Below, one piece after another: positions 1 through 8,019 of a DNA stretch of 19,941 nt. This DNA is from Arenicellales bacterium (GTDB lineage: Bacteria; Pseudomonadota; Gammaproteobacteria; BMS3Bbin11): the NCBI GenBank assembly GCA_029287965.1, contig JARFQC010000142.1, positions 1 through 19,941 on the forward strand, read 5' to 3'. Under the pieces are notes generated by a model. The model saw only the letters and a program-made list of their open reading frames with translations, did no database searches and was not told where the DNA came from. Every line of letters starts with the position of its first letter. Position 1 is the stretch's first letter. A program made the position numbers and the translations under genes.

Positions 1-371
1 GGGTATTGCTGTGCATAGGCCAGCGAGAGCGCAGAACCCCAGGACCCGCCAAATAGTAACCACTCACTTACATTGCAGTGATCACGGATCTCCTCGATAT
101 CCTCTACGAGGTCCCAGGTCGTATTAGTCTCTATGCTGGCATGTGGGCGTGAACGCCCGCATCCACGCTGGTCAAACAGGATAATACGGTAGAGGTTTGG
201 GTCAAAAAATCGCCGGTGAGCAGGGTCACATCCGGCGCCGGGCCCACCGTGCACAAACAGGACCGGCAGTCCATTCGGGTTACCGCATTCCTCGACATAC
301 ACTGAATGGGAATCGTCACGATCCAGCATCCAGCTGTCATTAACCGCTAATTCGGGAAAGAGTTGTCGCAC
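1..371 (-). CDS. pip: Proline iminopeptidase (alpha/beta hydrolase, peptidase family S33), 5' part only
   Basis: This gene encodes the N-terminal 123 residues of a cytoplasmic aminopeptidase that removes N-terminal proline from peptides; the rest lies beyond the window. Translation from a GTG at 371-369 gives VRQLFPELAV, the usual start of this family. Visible motifs are the oxyanion-hole segment HGGPGAGCDP (residues 41-50), DQRGCGRSRPHAS (67-79), TTWDLVEDIE (84-93) and the nucleophile elbow GGSWGS (108-113, Ser110 the predicted nucleophile). The frame is open back only to a stop at about 396-398 and contains no ATG upstream, so GTG is the likely start; no clear ribosome binding site is seen. 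The start is 20 bases after the mlaA stop on the same strand, so co-transcription with mlaA is likely. Family assignment is very secure; the Asp and His of the triad are outside the window. Confidence 0.93.
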   Translation of the reverse strand, partial: MRQLFPELAVNDSWMLDRDDSHSVYVEECGNPNGLPVLFVHGGPGAGCDPAHRRFFDPNLYRIILFDQRGCGRSRPHASIETNTTWDLVEDIEEIRDHCNVSEWLLFGGSWGSALSLAYAQQY

Positions 372-391
372 TTTAAAAAAGTATGCTGGCC

Positions 392-1159
392 TTATTCAAG
401 AAAATCGTATTGCTTGCGTGGCGGGTTGCCATCATAGACGAGATTTTTGCGTAACTGGAAATAGCTCTCGCGCTGGAAGATATACGGATCAATCAATGCC
501 GCCTGGTCGAAGACAGTTGACGCATTAATCAGGCGCGAGCGTGTATCGACCAGGTCAACAAGCAGTAGCGCGATACGCGACCCGGTGTCGGTCAGGTAAC
601 CGGTTGGATCGGTGTAGAAAAAGTAGCTGGCCGTGCCCCACACGTCACGTCCGCTGCTGGGCCCCAAAACAGGCAGTACAATGTAAGGGCCATGATCAAA
701 TCCCCATACTGCCAGTGTCTGTCCGAGGTCTTCCTTGTATTTAGGCAGGCCGGACTGCGAAGCAACATCGACGAAGCCGAAAAGGCCAACGGAGCTATTG
801 ACCATTAAACGGGCGGTGCATTCCAGCGCATTGTTAAATTTACCCTGCAGCAGGTTTTGTAGAATGTTGCGACCTTCAGCGACATTGGAGAAAAAATTGA
901 AAATACCTATTCGTGCCGTCGTGGGTATATATCTCTGATAACTGTTGGCAATTGGAATAAGAATCTTTTTGTCGAGGTCATCGTTGAAGCGGAACATTGC
1001 CCGGTTGAAAGGTTCAAACGGATCAGGATCAGGTAATTCTGACACATCTGCTACATCCGGTTCACCCGGGTTCAGCGACTTGCCGGAGGACGCACATCCG
1101 GTGAGCAGTGTTCCTGCAACTAGCAAGCTAACGAAATATTTTATTAAGTTCTTGTCCAT
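392..1159 (-). CDS. mlaA: MlaA (VacJ) outer-membrane lipoprotein of the phospholipid retrograde transport system
   Basis: The 255-residue product is the outer-membrane lipoprotein of the Mla pathway, which removes mislocalised phospholipids from the outer leaflet and passes them toward the inner membrane. Residues 1-22 form a lipoprotein signal peptide: a lysine-containing start, a hydrophobic core and the lipobox LLTGC with Cys22 as lipidation site. The mature protein begins ASSG with no Asp at +2, which fits outer-membrane sorting. After an acidic, proline-rich linker comes the family hallmark DPFEPFNRAMFRFND and a typical MlaA domain up to about residue 245. Length is normal for the family. 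The usual partners mlaBCDEF are not adjacent, which is common because mlaA is often encoded apart. It is divergent from the moxR gene and is followed after 20 bases by pip. Confidence 0.95.
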   Translation of the reverse strand: MDKNLIKYFVSLLVAGTLLTGCASSGKSLNPGEPDVADVSELPDPDPFEPFNRAMFRFNDDLDKKILIPIANSYQRYIPTTARIGIFNFFSNVAEGRNILQNLLQGKFNNALECTARLMVNSSVGLFGFVDVASQSGLPKYKEDLGQTLAVWGFDHGPYIVLPVLGPSSGRDVWGTASYFFYTDPTGYLTDTGSRIALLLVDLVDTRSRLINASTVFDQAALIDPYIFQRESYFQLRKNLVYDGNPPRKQYDFLE

Positions 1160-1294
1160 CGTCGGCTGGTATTGTGGGCACCTGTACTCGACAATATACG
1201 CTGCAGAAAGCCAGGCAGCAGTTGTTAGCTAGTGTATATGCCTTGAAGCTATTTAGCACTTTGTACGGCGCGATTTATCTGCAACGGTACTGGC

Positions 1295-1300
1295 TATAAT
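1295..1300 (+). promoter_or_regulatory. Candidate -10 box for the moxR operon
   Basis: A perfect TATAAT lies 80 bases before the moxR ATG in the 220-base divergent mlaA/moxR region. The matching -35 is poor (TTTATC at 1274-1279, 15-base spacer), so this is only a candidate. A second A/T-rich box (TATAAA, 1354-1359) is too close to the ATG to leave room for a normal leader. Confidence 0.35.
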
Positions 1301-1333
1301 TGCAGTTTCACAGAACGAAATAGTCGTAGTTAC

Positions 1334-1349
1334 AAGTAAACACTTACTT
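1334..1349. repeat. Short inverted repeat upstream of moxR
   Basis: AAGTAA, four bases (ACAC), then TTACTT form a perfect 6-bp inverted repeat 31 bases before the moxR start and downstream of the candidate -10 box. It could be an operator or a weak 5' leader hairpin. A short A/T-rich repeat like this can also arise by chance. Confidence 0.25.
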
Positions 1350-1380
1350 TTAATATAAACCTCAAACAAGAAGAGCCTGT

Positions 1381-2304
1381 ATGAACAAGGACCTCCCCGC
1401 TATACGTGATCAGCTGAATAGTGTGATCCTGGGAAAACACCACCAGATCGATCTTTGTCTGTGCAGTCTCCTGGCGCGCGGGCATCTGCTGATTGAGGAT
1501 CTGCCGGGAATGGGTAAAACCATCCTGGCACATGCCCTGGCGAACGTAATGGGGCTTGCGTTCAGCCGCATTCAATTTACCAGCGATCTCCTGCCAGCTG
1601 ACATACTCGGGGTGTCAATTTTTGACGCGGGCAGCAGTCAGTTCAGTTTCCACGAAGGGCCGATATTTTCCAGCGTGGTGCTGGCAGACGAGATCAACCG
1701 CGCTTCTCCCAAGACACAGAGTGCGCTGCTCGAGGCAATGGAAGAACGACAGGTCAGTATAGAGGGCCGGGTCAGAAATCTACCCGCATCGTTTTTTGTT
1801 ATTGCAACGCAAAACCCGCTCGAACAGGCAGGAACATTTCCTCTGCCCGAATCCCAACTGGATCGGTTCTTTATGCGTATCCGGCTTGGTTACCCGGACC
1901 GGGCATCGGAAAGGTCGCTGCTTGAAGGTGAAGACAGGCGTGACCGGCTTGAAGGTCTGCCAGCCGTGATAGATGAGAAGCAGCTGTTGGCATGGCAACA
2001 GCAGGTTGCAACAATCAATGCGTCACAAGCTCTGCTCGACTATGTCCAGGACCTGGTCGAACAATCGCGCAATGCCCGGCATTTCAGAATAGGATTGTCC
2101 CCCCGCGCAGCACTGGATCTTGTACATGCCGCGCGCGCCTGGGCTATGTTGATGGAACGTGATTTCGTCATTCCTGAAGACGTGCAGGCAGTTCTTGAAC
2201 CCGTTGCCGGACACCGTCTTTCACCTGTGGTGACGGAACAGGGCGATATCAACATAGAAAGCGGTGCCGTGGCGACCTTGCTGGAACTGACCCCCGTTCC
2301 GTGA
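1381..2304 (+). CDS. MoxR-family AAA+ ATPase
   Basis: The 307-residue protein is a MoxR-type AAA+ ATPase, a family thought to act as ATP-driven chaperones for assembling or activating partner complexes. Walker A reads PGMGKT (residues 42-47) and Walker B is VVLADEINRA with Asp103-Glu104, followed by the family signature SPKTQSALLEAMEERQVSIEG. ATQNPLEQAGTFPLPESQLDRF carries sensor 1 and the arginine-finger region, and the C-terminal AAA lid continues to the end. Length is normal. The ATG follows an AAGAAG element at about -11. Its stop overlaps the GTG of the next gene by four bases (GTGA). The MoxR - DUF58 - transglutaminase order is a known gammaproteobacterial arrangement; here no von Willebrand A-domain partner genes are present. 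The biological client is unknown. Confidence 0.93.
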   Translation: MNKDLPAIRDQLNSVILGKHHQIDLCLCSLLARGHLLIEDLPGMGKTILAHALANVMGLAFSRIQFTSDLLPADILGVSIFDAGSSQFSFHEGPIFSSVVLADEINRASPKTQSALLEAMEERQVSIEGRVRNLPASFFVIATQNPLEQAGTFPLPESQLDRFFMRIRLGYPDRASERSLLEGEDRRDRLEGLPAVIDEKQLLAWQQQVATINASQALLDYVQDLVEQSRNARHFRIGLSPRAALDLVHAARAWAMLMERDFVIPEDVQAVLEPVAGHRLSPVVTEQGDINIESGAVATLLELTPVP

Positions 2305-3185
2305 GTACACTCGGACGCAGCAATCTTTATATGCTGCCGACACGGCATGGTGTCATCTTTGCTTTTGTCCTGTTGGCGATGCTGCTGATTGCTGTCAACT
2401 ACGCAAACGCACTGGCCTATATCATGACCTTCCTGCTTGCGTCAGTGGTAATGGTTTCCATGCTCTTTACCCATCGTAATTTGTCCGGCCTGGAGATAAA
2501 CATCGGCAGGTGCAGCTCGGCATTCGCCGGCAGTAATCTCCGCTTTGAAGTCTGTCTGCAGAACCAGACGGATAGAAGCCGCCATGACGTCGGTGTTGAT
2601 ATAGAAGGGCGGCATGGTCAGCGCTTGAATATGTCTCCCGGAGAATTGATCTGCGTCCCGTGTGAAATGAAAGTGACCCGGCGCGGCTGGATTCCTCTGC
2701 CTGCAGTACACATCAATACCCGCTATCCGATCGGTATCATGTTTTCATGGTCACGTGGTGTTGGCAGCAACCAGAAGTGCCTGGTCTATCCACGCCCCGG
2801 CCCGCTGGAAGCATTCCCTGCCGGCGAAGGCGGAGCATTTGCTGACGGGAAGGTGGTGCCGCGACCAGGGCATGATGATTTTGCCGGCCTTAAACCCTAT
2901 CAAGCAGGTGATGCGTTACAGCATTTAGACTGGAAATCCTATGCACGCGGGCTGGGTTTGCATTCAAAAACATTTGCTGCAGGGCAGTTGCCGGAATTGA
3001 TGCTGGACTGGGATGCTAGCCGGGGTAATGATATTGAGACGCGCCTTAGTATCATGACGCGCTGGGTACTGGAGGCGGATAAACTGGGCATTCAATACGG
3101 CATGACCATGCCCGGCAAACATTTTGCGCCGGATAACGGCGACCAGCATAAGCAGGCCTGCTTGAGAGAGCTAGCCCTGTTTTGA
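2301..3185 (+). CDS. DUF58-domain membrane-associated protein
   Basis: The 294-residue product starts at a GTG that overlaps the moxR stop (GTGA). Residues 17-55 form two closely spaced membrane helices; the remainder should face the cytoplasm. The DUF58 core is seen as RPGHDDFAGLKPYQAGD then LDWKSYARG at about residues 188-215, the classic conserved aspartate/arginine pattern of the family. DUF58 proteins resemble von Willebrand A-like folds and nearly always accompany MoxR ATPases, so it is probably a substrate or adaptor of the upstream ATPase. Length is normal for this short version. The stop overlaps the TTG start of the following transglutaminase gene by three bases (TTGA), which suggests translational coupling. 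The molecular function is not established. Confidence 0.88.
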   Translation: MSTLGRSNLYMLPTRHGVIFAFVLLAMLLIAVNYANALAYIMTFLLASVVMVSMLFTHRNLSGLEINIGRCSSAFAGSNLRFEVCLQNQTDRSRHDVGVDIEGRHGQRLNMSPGELICVPCEMKVTRRGWIPLPAVHINTRYPIGIMFSWSRGVGSNQKCLVYPRPGPLEAFPAGEGGAFADGKVVPRPGHDDFAGLKPYQAGDALQHLDWKSYARGLGLHSKTFAAGQLPELMLDWDASRGNDIETRLSIMTRWVLEADKLGIQYGMTMPGKHFAPDNGDQHKQACLRELALF

Positions 3186-5263
3186 AAAAACCCGCCCTGT
3201 TCAATTTCAGCATTTCTACCGGTCTTGATCCTCTACCTGACCAGCAGGCGCTGGTTGCCCTGTCGTTGGGCTTTGCACTGGCAGTTAGTCCTCATATCGA
3301 GCACCTGCCGGTGTGGTTGTCGCTTGCTACGGTAGGGTTCTTTCTCTGGCGCATGTGGATCATGCGTCATGCCACAGCTATTCCCGGGCGTTTGCTGCGC
3401 TATGGTCTCGTTATCGCTCTGGTCTTTCTAGTTTACCGTCACTATGGGACAGTACTGGGGCGTGATGCCGGGGTGGCCTTGCTGGTTGGCCTCAGCGCGA
3501 TGAAGTATCTGGAAATCCGCGACTTCAGGGACTGCATGCTGGTGGTGTTTCTCTCCTACATGATTGTCCTGACCAGTTTCCTGTATTCGCAGTCCATGCT
3601 GCTGGGCGGGTACCTGCTAGTCGTTGTCATCCTGCTGACAGCGGTAATGCAGTATCTCAATCACAGTGACCGCAGCAGCCTGCACAAGGTATTAAAAAAT
3701 TCCGCACTGCTTGTCGGCCTGGCGATGCCCCTGGGGCTTGTCCTGTTCCTGTTATTTCCGCGTGTACCGATTGGACTCTTCGGGCTGCCTGGTGACAGTC
3801 ATGCCGGCATGATTGGTATGTCAGACGTGGTCAGGCCAGGTTCTATAAACCAGTTGAATGAGAATGATGACATCGCTTTTCGTGCAGATATAGAGGGTCA
3901 GGTGCCATCCATGCAGCAGCGTTACTGGCGAGGCATCGTACTTGGCGAGTACAGGGACAATGCATGGCGAAAGCATAAACGGTATTTACAGACGCTGAGA
4001 ATGCCCGTCCCGGAGCATGACGAAGAAAATATCGTGAATTACAGTATCCTGCTCGAACCCAGTAATGAGCGCTGGGTCTTTTCGCTGGATTTACCCATCA
4101 AGAAGCCCAGCACTTTGTACTGGGGGCGTGGGCAGACGCTGATGACAACAACACCCATGGTGGAGCGCACAAGATATGACATGTCATCAGCGCCCGGTGC
4201 ACGATTTAATTCCCTGTCAGAGGCCGAGCATGAGCGATATACAGCCATACCCGAGACCGTCAATGCGTCGCTGCAGGATATTGCAGATGACCTGTATGGG
4301 CAGAGCCGTGATACGAGGTCATATATAGATAATGTACTGGAATTCTTTCGATCGGAAGGATTTACCTACACGCTGCAGCCACCATTACTTGGAAATGACA
4401 CGCCAATGCGGCAATTTCTGCTTGAAACACGCAAGGGCTACTGCGAACACTATGCCTCTGCCTTTACTCTGCTGATGCGTGTTGCAGATGTACCCGCGAG
4501 GCTTGTGGCAGGGTACCAGGGGGGTGAGTGGAATCCGCAGGGCGAATACATCACTGTCAGGCAGAGCGATGCACATGCCTGGACTGAAGTGTGGCTCGAT
4601 GAACTGGGTTGGGTGAGAATTGATCCAACTGCAGTGGTCGCACCCGAGCGAATTGAATACGGGCTTGAAGCGCTCCGCCTGCTGGTAGAACAGGGTACGA
4701 CGCTGGGCAGTCTGAATAACGAGCAGATCAGGGCAGCCATTGCACGGCCTGCCATGCAGATGCTGTGGAACAGAACAGTGTGGTTTCTCGATGATATAAA
4801 TACCAGCTGGTACCTGTGGGTCATCGGCTACGGCAAGGACGAGCAGGAAAGCCTTTTAAAAAGACTGGGCCTCGGCTCATTGACCGGGACGGGATTGTTG
4901 ATCACCGCTTTTGTCACCATCATGCTGATAGCGGTTGTTCAGGGTATGCTGCTGTTGCGCAGACGCGGTCGTCGTCAGGAACCGGCCGTTTTCTGGTATA
5001 AACGATTCTGCAGCCGCCTTGAAGAAATGGGCCAGATACGCGGGCAGTCTGAAGGGCCGAGAGACTTCGGTCTGCGCGCAGCCCAGGCGTTGCCCGGTTA
5101 CGGTTCGCAGATTACCCGGATAACGTCGATGTATGTGAATATTCACTATGCAGACAAGAAAGAAGACACGGCAATTTTGCGTTTCAAGCAGGCTGTAAAA
5201 TCGTTTACAGGTGGACGTCTCGGGAGACGAGCGGAGCAGAAGGAAGGAAAACCTGATGCCTGA
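3182..5263 (+). CDS. tgpA: TgpA-like membrane transglutaminase-domain protein (DUF3488 / transglutaminase core / DUF4129)
   Basis: The 693-residue protein has about six N-terminal membrane helices (residues 20-200), a large periplasmic section with a transglutaminase-like core, one more helix at about 569-592, and a cytoplasmic tail of DUF4129 type. The predicted catalytic triad is complete: Cys421 in KGYCEHYASAF, His465 in SDAHAWTEVW and Asp481 in WVRIDPTA. Pseudomonas aeruginosa TgpA has this architecture, has transglutaminase activity and is important for viability; an envelope role is inferred here. Translation seems to start at TTG (3182-3184) overlapping the DUF58 stop; no better in-frame ATG is nearby. 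The 3' end overlaps the thiD start by eight bases. The symbol is given by similarity of architecture and context. Confidence 0.9.
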   Translation: MKKPALFNFSISTGLDPLPDQQALVALSLGFALAVSPHIEHLPVWLSLATVGFFLWRMWIMRHATAIPGRLLRYGLVIALVFLVYRHYGTVLGRDAGVALLVGLSAMKYLEIRDFRDCMLVVFLSYMIVLTSFLYSQSMLLGGYLLVVVILLTAVMQYLNHSDRSSLHKVLKNSALLVGLAMPLGLVLFLLFPRVPIGLFGLPGDSHAGMIGMSDVVRPGSINQLNENDDIAFRADIEGQVPSMQQRYWRGIVLGEYRDNAWRKHKRYLQTLRMPVPEHDEENIVNYSILLEPSNERWVFSLDLPIKKPSTLYWGRGQTLMTTTPMVERTRYDMSSAPGARFNSLSEAEHERYTAIPETVNASLQDIADDLYGQSRDTRSYIDNVLEFFRSEGFTYTLQPPLLGNDTPMRQFLLETRKGYCEHYASAFTLLMRVADVPARLVAGYQGGEWNPQGEYITVRQSDAHAWTEVWLDELGWVRIDPTAVVAPERIEYGLEALRLLVEQGTTLGSLNNEQIRAAIARPAMQMLWNRTVWFLDDINTSWYLWVIGYGKDEQESLLKRLGLGSLTGTGLLITAFVTIMLIAVVQGMLLLRRRGRRQEPAVFWYKRFCSRLEEMGQIRGQSEGPRDFGLRAAQALPGYGSQITRITSMYVNIHYADKKEDTAILRFKQAVKSFTGGRLGRRAEQKEGKPDA

Positions 5264-6053
5264 TGGCTCACCCGTCATTCTGGTGGTCGGGGGTAACGAC
5301 CCGGTGGGTGGTGCAGGGTTGTGTGCAGACATTCAGACACTTTCTGCACTCGGCTGTCATACCGCACCCGTACTCACGGCAGTAACAATGCAAACAACCT
5401 GCGGGGTGACCGGCTTTTCACCTGTTGATGCGGACACGGTAAAAGAGCAGATAGCCTGCGTGCTGGAAGACATGCCTGTTGCCGCGATCAAGACAGGCAT
5501 GCTCGCCACTGGCAGTATTGCCTCAGCAGTAGGGGAAATCGCTGGGCAGCTAGCGGACATTCCGCTGGTTGTCGATCCGGTATTGGCAAGCAACACCGGC
5601 AACTCGCTGAGCGAGCGCTCACTTATTGATGGGATTATTGAATACCTGCTGCCAACTGCAATGATCATCACACCCAACCTGCCTGAATTGAAGGCCCTGT
5701 CTGCTGCCATCGGATGTGCCGATGATGGCCTTCTTGCCATGGTGGGCAGCCTGAAGGTTGATTGCCTGGTGACGGGCACTCATGATGCCAGCACTGAAAA
5801 AGTCATCAATCGCCTTATCAGGCATTCCGGTGAGACCAGTGAGTGGGCCTGGGATCGCCTGCCGGGAGAATTTCACGGTTCAGGCTGCACGCTGGCTGCA
5901 TCGCTGGCTGCAGGGCTGGCACAAGGCGCCGGATTGGAAACATCTGCCGAACAGGCACAGGCGTTTACATGGCAGGCCTTGAACAACGGGCTTGAACTTG
6001 GCGAATGCCAGCTATTGCCGAATCGCATTTCATCACGCGCAGACAGGCGGTGA
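5256..6053 (+). CDS. thiD: Hydroxymethylpyrimidine / phosphomethylpyrimidine kinase
   Basis: ThiD phosphorylates hydroxymethylpyrimidine and its monophosphate to give HMP pyrophosphate, the pyrimidine half of thiamine. The 265-residue product shows the ribokinase-like fold: VVGGNDPVGGAGLCADIQTL near the N-terminus (substrate binding), KTGMLATGSIA, VVDPVLAS, TPNLPEL, and the C-terminal ATP/anion-hole motif FHGSGCTLAASLAAG. I chose the ATG at 5256 over a longer in-frame start at 5211 because the protein then begins MPDGSPVILVVGG like its relatives and is preceded by a strong AAGGAAGG ribosome binding site at 5241-5248. It overlaps the tgpA end by eight bases and shares one base (TGATG) with thiE. 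The QTLSALGCHTAPVLTAVTMQ stretch resembles the Pseudomonas-type ThiD. Confidence 0.94.
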   Translation: MPDGSPVILVVGGNDPVGGAGLCADIQTLSALGCHTAPVLTAVTMQTTCGVTGFSPVDADTVKEQIACVLEDMPVAAIKTGMLATGSIASAVGEIAGQLADIPLVVDPVLASNTGNSLSERSLIDGIIEYLLPTAMIITPNLPELKALSAAIGCADDGLLAMVGSLKVDCLVTGTHDASTEKVINRLIRHSGETSEWAWDRLPGEFHGSGCTLAASLAAGLAQGAGLETSAEQAQAFTWQALNNGLELGECQLLPNRISSRADRR

Positions 6054-6733
6054 TGTCTCCCGGTGCGAAAGACAGGATTCGCGGGCTTTACGTGATCATG
6101 AACACCGCTTCTGTCCCGGCAGATGACTTTAATGATACCGCCCGGCGGGTACTCGAGGGCGGGGCGAGTATCATCCAGTATCGTGACAAGTCTGACGACA
6201 CACATAAACGCAGCGCCCAGGCACGAGCCCTGACCGGTTTGTGCCGTACATTTGGTGCGTTACTCATTATAAATGATGACCCGTTACTGGCGCATGAGTC
6301 CGGTGCCGATGGCGTTCATGTCGGTTGTCATGACGAGTCTGTCAGGACAATCCGAAGGACATACCCGGGTATGATCATCGGAGCGTCCTGCTATGACAGC
6401 CTGGATATCGCAGCCAACATGGTTGACCAGGGCGCTTCCTACCTTGCATTCGGTAGTTTCTACCCGTCGCCAACCAAGCCTATGGCCGTACCGGTGAAGC
6501 CGGATGTACTGGTGCAGGCCGGGCGGAAATTCAATGTTCCCCTGGTCGCCATCGGCGGCATCGTAGCGGAAAACGCCGGAGCCTTGATAGAATCCGGTGC
6601 CGATGCAGTAGCCGTCATCAGTGCTGTCCTCGATAGCGATGACCCAAGCAGGGCAAGCAGAAATATAGCCAGCCTGTTCAGCTATGACGAGGAGCAGGCC
6701 ATGAATCCCGATAACCCGAGTCCGGATAGCTAA
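6053..6733 (+). CDS. thiE: Thiamine-phosphate synthase
   Basis: ThiE joins HMP pyrophosphate to thiazole phosphate carboxylate to make thiamine monophosphate in the cytosol. The 226-residue TIM-barrel protein shows the family motifs in order: QYRDK (residues 42-46), the metal-binding INDD (73-76), GADGVHVGCHD, GASCYDS, AFGSFYPSPTKP (pyrophosphate-binding serine/threonine loop) and AIGGI near the C-terminal phosphate site. The start is ATG 6053 (or GTG 6050), directly after an AGGCGG element and overlapping the thiD stop; an upstream in-frame ATG at 6005 would lie inside thiD and add unrelated residues. hemL starts two bases after the stop. ThiC, ThiG and other pathway genes are not in the window, and no thiamine pyrophosphate riboswitch was recognised upstream. 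Confidence 0.94.
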   Translation: MSPGAKDRIRGLYVIMNTASVPADDFNDTARRVLEGGASIIQYRDKSDDTHKRSAQARALTGLCRTFGALLIINDDPLLAHESGADGVHVGCHDESVRTIRRTYPGMIIGASCYDSLDIAANMVDQGASYLAFGSFYPSPTKPMAVPVKPDVLVQAGRKFNVPLVAIGGIVAENAGALIESGADAVAVISAVLDSDDPSRASRNIASLFSYDEEQAMNPDNPSPDS

Positions 6734-6735
6734 CC

Positions 6736-8013
6736 ATGAAAAACGAAGATCTATTCCAGCAAGCGCAACAGCACATACCCGGCGGTGTGAACTCGCCGGT
6801 GCGTGCCTTCAAGTCAGTCGGCGGTGCGCCGGTCTTTTTCAACCGGGGTTCAGGTTCACGCCTGTGGGATGAAGAAGATAATGAATACGTCGACTACGTC
6901 GGGTCATGGGGGCCAATGATACTGGGCCATTCGCATCCCGATGTCATCGAGGCGGTGCGCAATCAGCTGGAAAGCGGATTGGGTTTCGGTGCACCGACCG
7001 TGCTGGAAACGGAAATGGCGGACCAGGTTTGCCGGCTGGTGCCATCCGTGGAAAAGGTGCGCATGGTCAGCTCCGGCACCGAAGCAACCATGAGCGCGAT
7101 ACGGCTGGCGCGCGGGTTTACCGGCCGTGACACGATCATCAAGTTCGAAGGCTGTTACCACGGTCATTCAGATTCGCTGCTGGTAAAAGCCGGCTCAGGG
7201 GCGTTGACTTTCGGTGTTCCAACATCACCGGGCGTCCCGGCTGACCTCGCCAGCCACACCTTGACCCTCGAATACAACAACATCCAGCAATTGAATGATG
7301 TCATGCAGGAACGCGGCGATGATATTGCCTGCATTATCGTAGAGCCGGTCGCAGGTAACATGAACTGTATTCCGCCACGCGATGGTTTTCTCCAGGCCTT
7401 ACGTGACCGGTGTACAGAGCATTCCACCGTCCTGATTTTTGACGAAGTGATGACGGGATTTCGGGTAGCGGCTGGCGGTGCGCAGCAGTTCTATAACGTC
7501 ACCCCTGATCTGACCACGCTGGGCAAAGTCATTGGAGGCGGGCTGCCGGTCGGTGCCTTCGGCGGCCGAGCCGACATCATGGACCATATTTCGCCGGATG
7601 GCCCCGTCTACCAGGCAGGTACATTATCGGGCAACCCGATGGCCATGTCGGCCGGCCTGGCAACCCTGAAGCAACTCGACACGCCCGGCTTCCATGAAAG
7701 GCTTTCGAGCACGGCGAGTAAGTTGACGGACGGGTTGAAACAGGCGGCCCGTGACCACGGCATATCCCTGACAACGAACCAGGTGGGCGGGATGTTCGGG
7801 TTTTTCTTCACTGACAATGACAACGTCAGCTGCTTTGCTGATGTCATAGCATGTGATACCGAACGATTCAATCGCTTCTTTCACGGCATGCTCGGTGAAG
7901 GTGTGTATCTTGCGCCGTCGGCGTTCGAGGCGGGTTTTGTTTCTGCCGCCCATAGTGATGAAGATATCAAGTTGACAGTAGATGCAGCCGGGCGGGTCTT
8001 CGCCGGCCTTTAA
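6736..8013 (+). CDS. hemL: Glutamate-1-semialdehyde 2,1-aminomutase
   Basis: HemL converts glutamate-1-semialdehyde to 5-aminolevulinate, the first committed tetrapyrrole precursor in the C5 pathway, using pyridoxal/pyridoxamine phosphate. The 425-residue protein is full length. It begins with QQHIPGGVNSPVRAF and carries VSSGTEATMSAIRLAR (cofactor phosphate binding), CYHGHSD, IFDEVMTGFR (Asp for the pyridine nitrogen) and TLGKVIGGGLP with the Schiff-base lysine at residue 264, then YQAGTLSGNP. The start is the ATG two bases after thiE; the ribosome binding site is weak, consistent with translational coupling. The thiD-thiE-hemL order is seen in pseudomonads and other gammaproteobacteria. The stop is six bases from the stop of the convergent nucleotidyltransferase gene. 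Confidence 0.97.
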   Translation: MKNEDLFQQAQQHIPGGVNSPVRAFKSVGGAPVFFNRGSGSRLWDEEDNEYVDYVGSWGPMILGHSHPDVIEAVRNQLESGLGFGAPTVLETEMADQVCRLVPSVEKVRMVSSGTEATMSAIRLARGFTGRDTIIKFEGCYHGHSDSLLVKAGSGALTFGVPTSPGVPADLASHTLTLEYNNIQQLNDVMQERGDDIACIIVEPVAGNMNCIPPRDGFLQALRDRCTEHSTVLIFDEVMTGFRVAAGGAQQFYNVTPDLTTLGKVIGGGLPVGAFGGRADIMDHISPDGPVYQAGTLSGNPMAMSAGLATLKQLDTPGFHERLSSTASKLTDGLKQAARDHGISLTTNQVGGMFGFFFTDNDNVSCFADVIACDTERFNRFFHGMLGEGVYLAPSAFEAGFVSAAHSDEDIKLTVDAAGRVFAGL

Positions 8014-8019
8014 CGCGCA

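Noticed and set aside
131..340. A 69-codon minus-strand open frame starting at an internal ATG
   Set aside because: It is out of frame with the clear proline iminopeptidase translation from GTG 371, whose motifs (HGGPG, DQRGCGRS, GGSWGS) read without interruption.
5211..5255. Upstream ATG for thiD
   Set aside because: ATG 5256 has a strong AAGGAAGG site and a family-like N-terminus; the extension overlaps the tgpA tail.
5200..5260. Thiamine pyrophosphate riboswitch before thiD
   Set aside because: thiD starts inside tgpA and no THI-box-like conserved segments were recognised.
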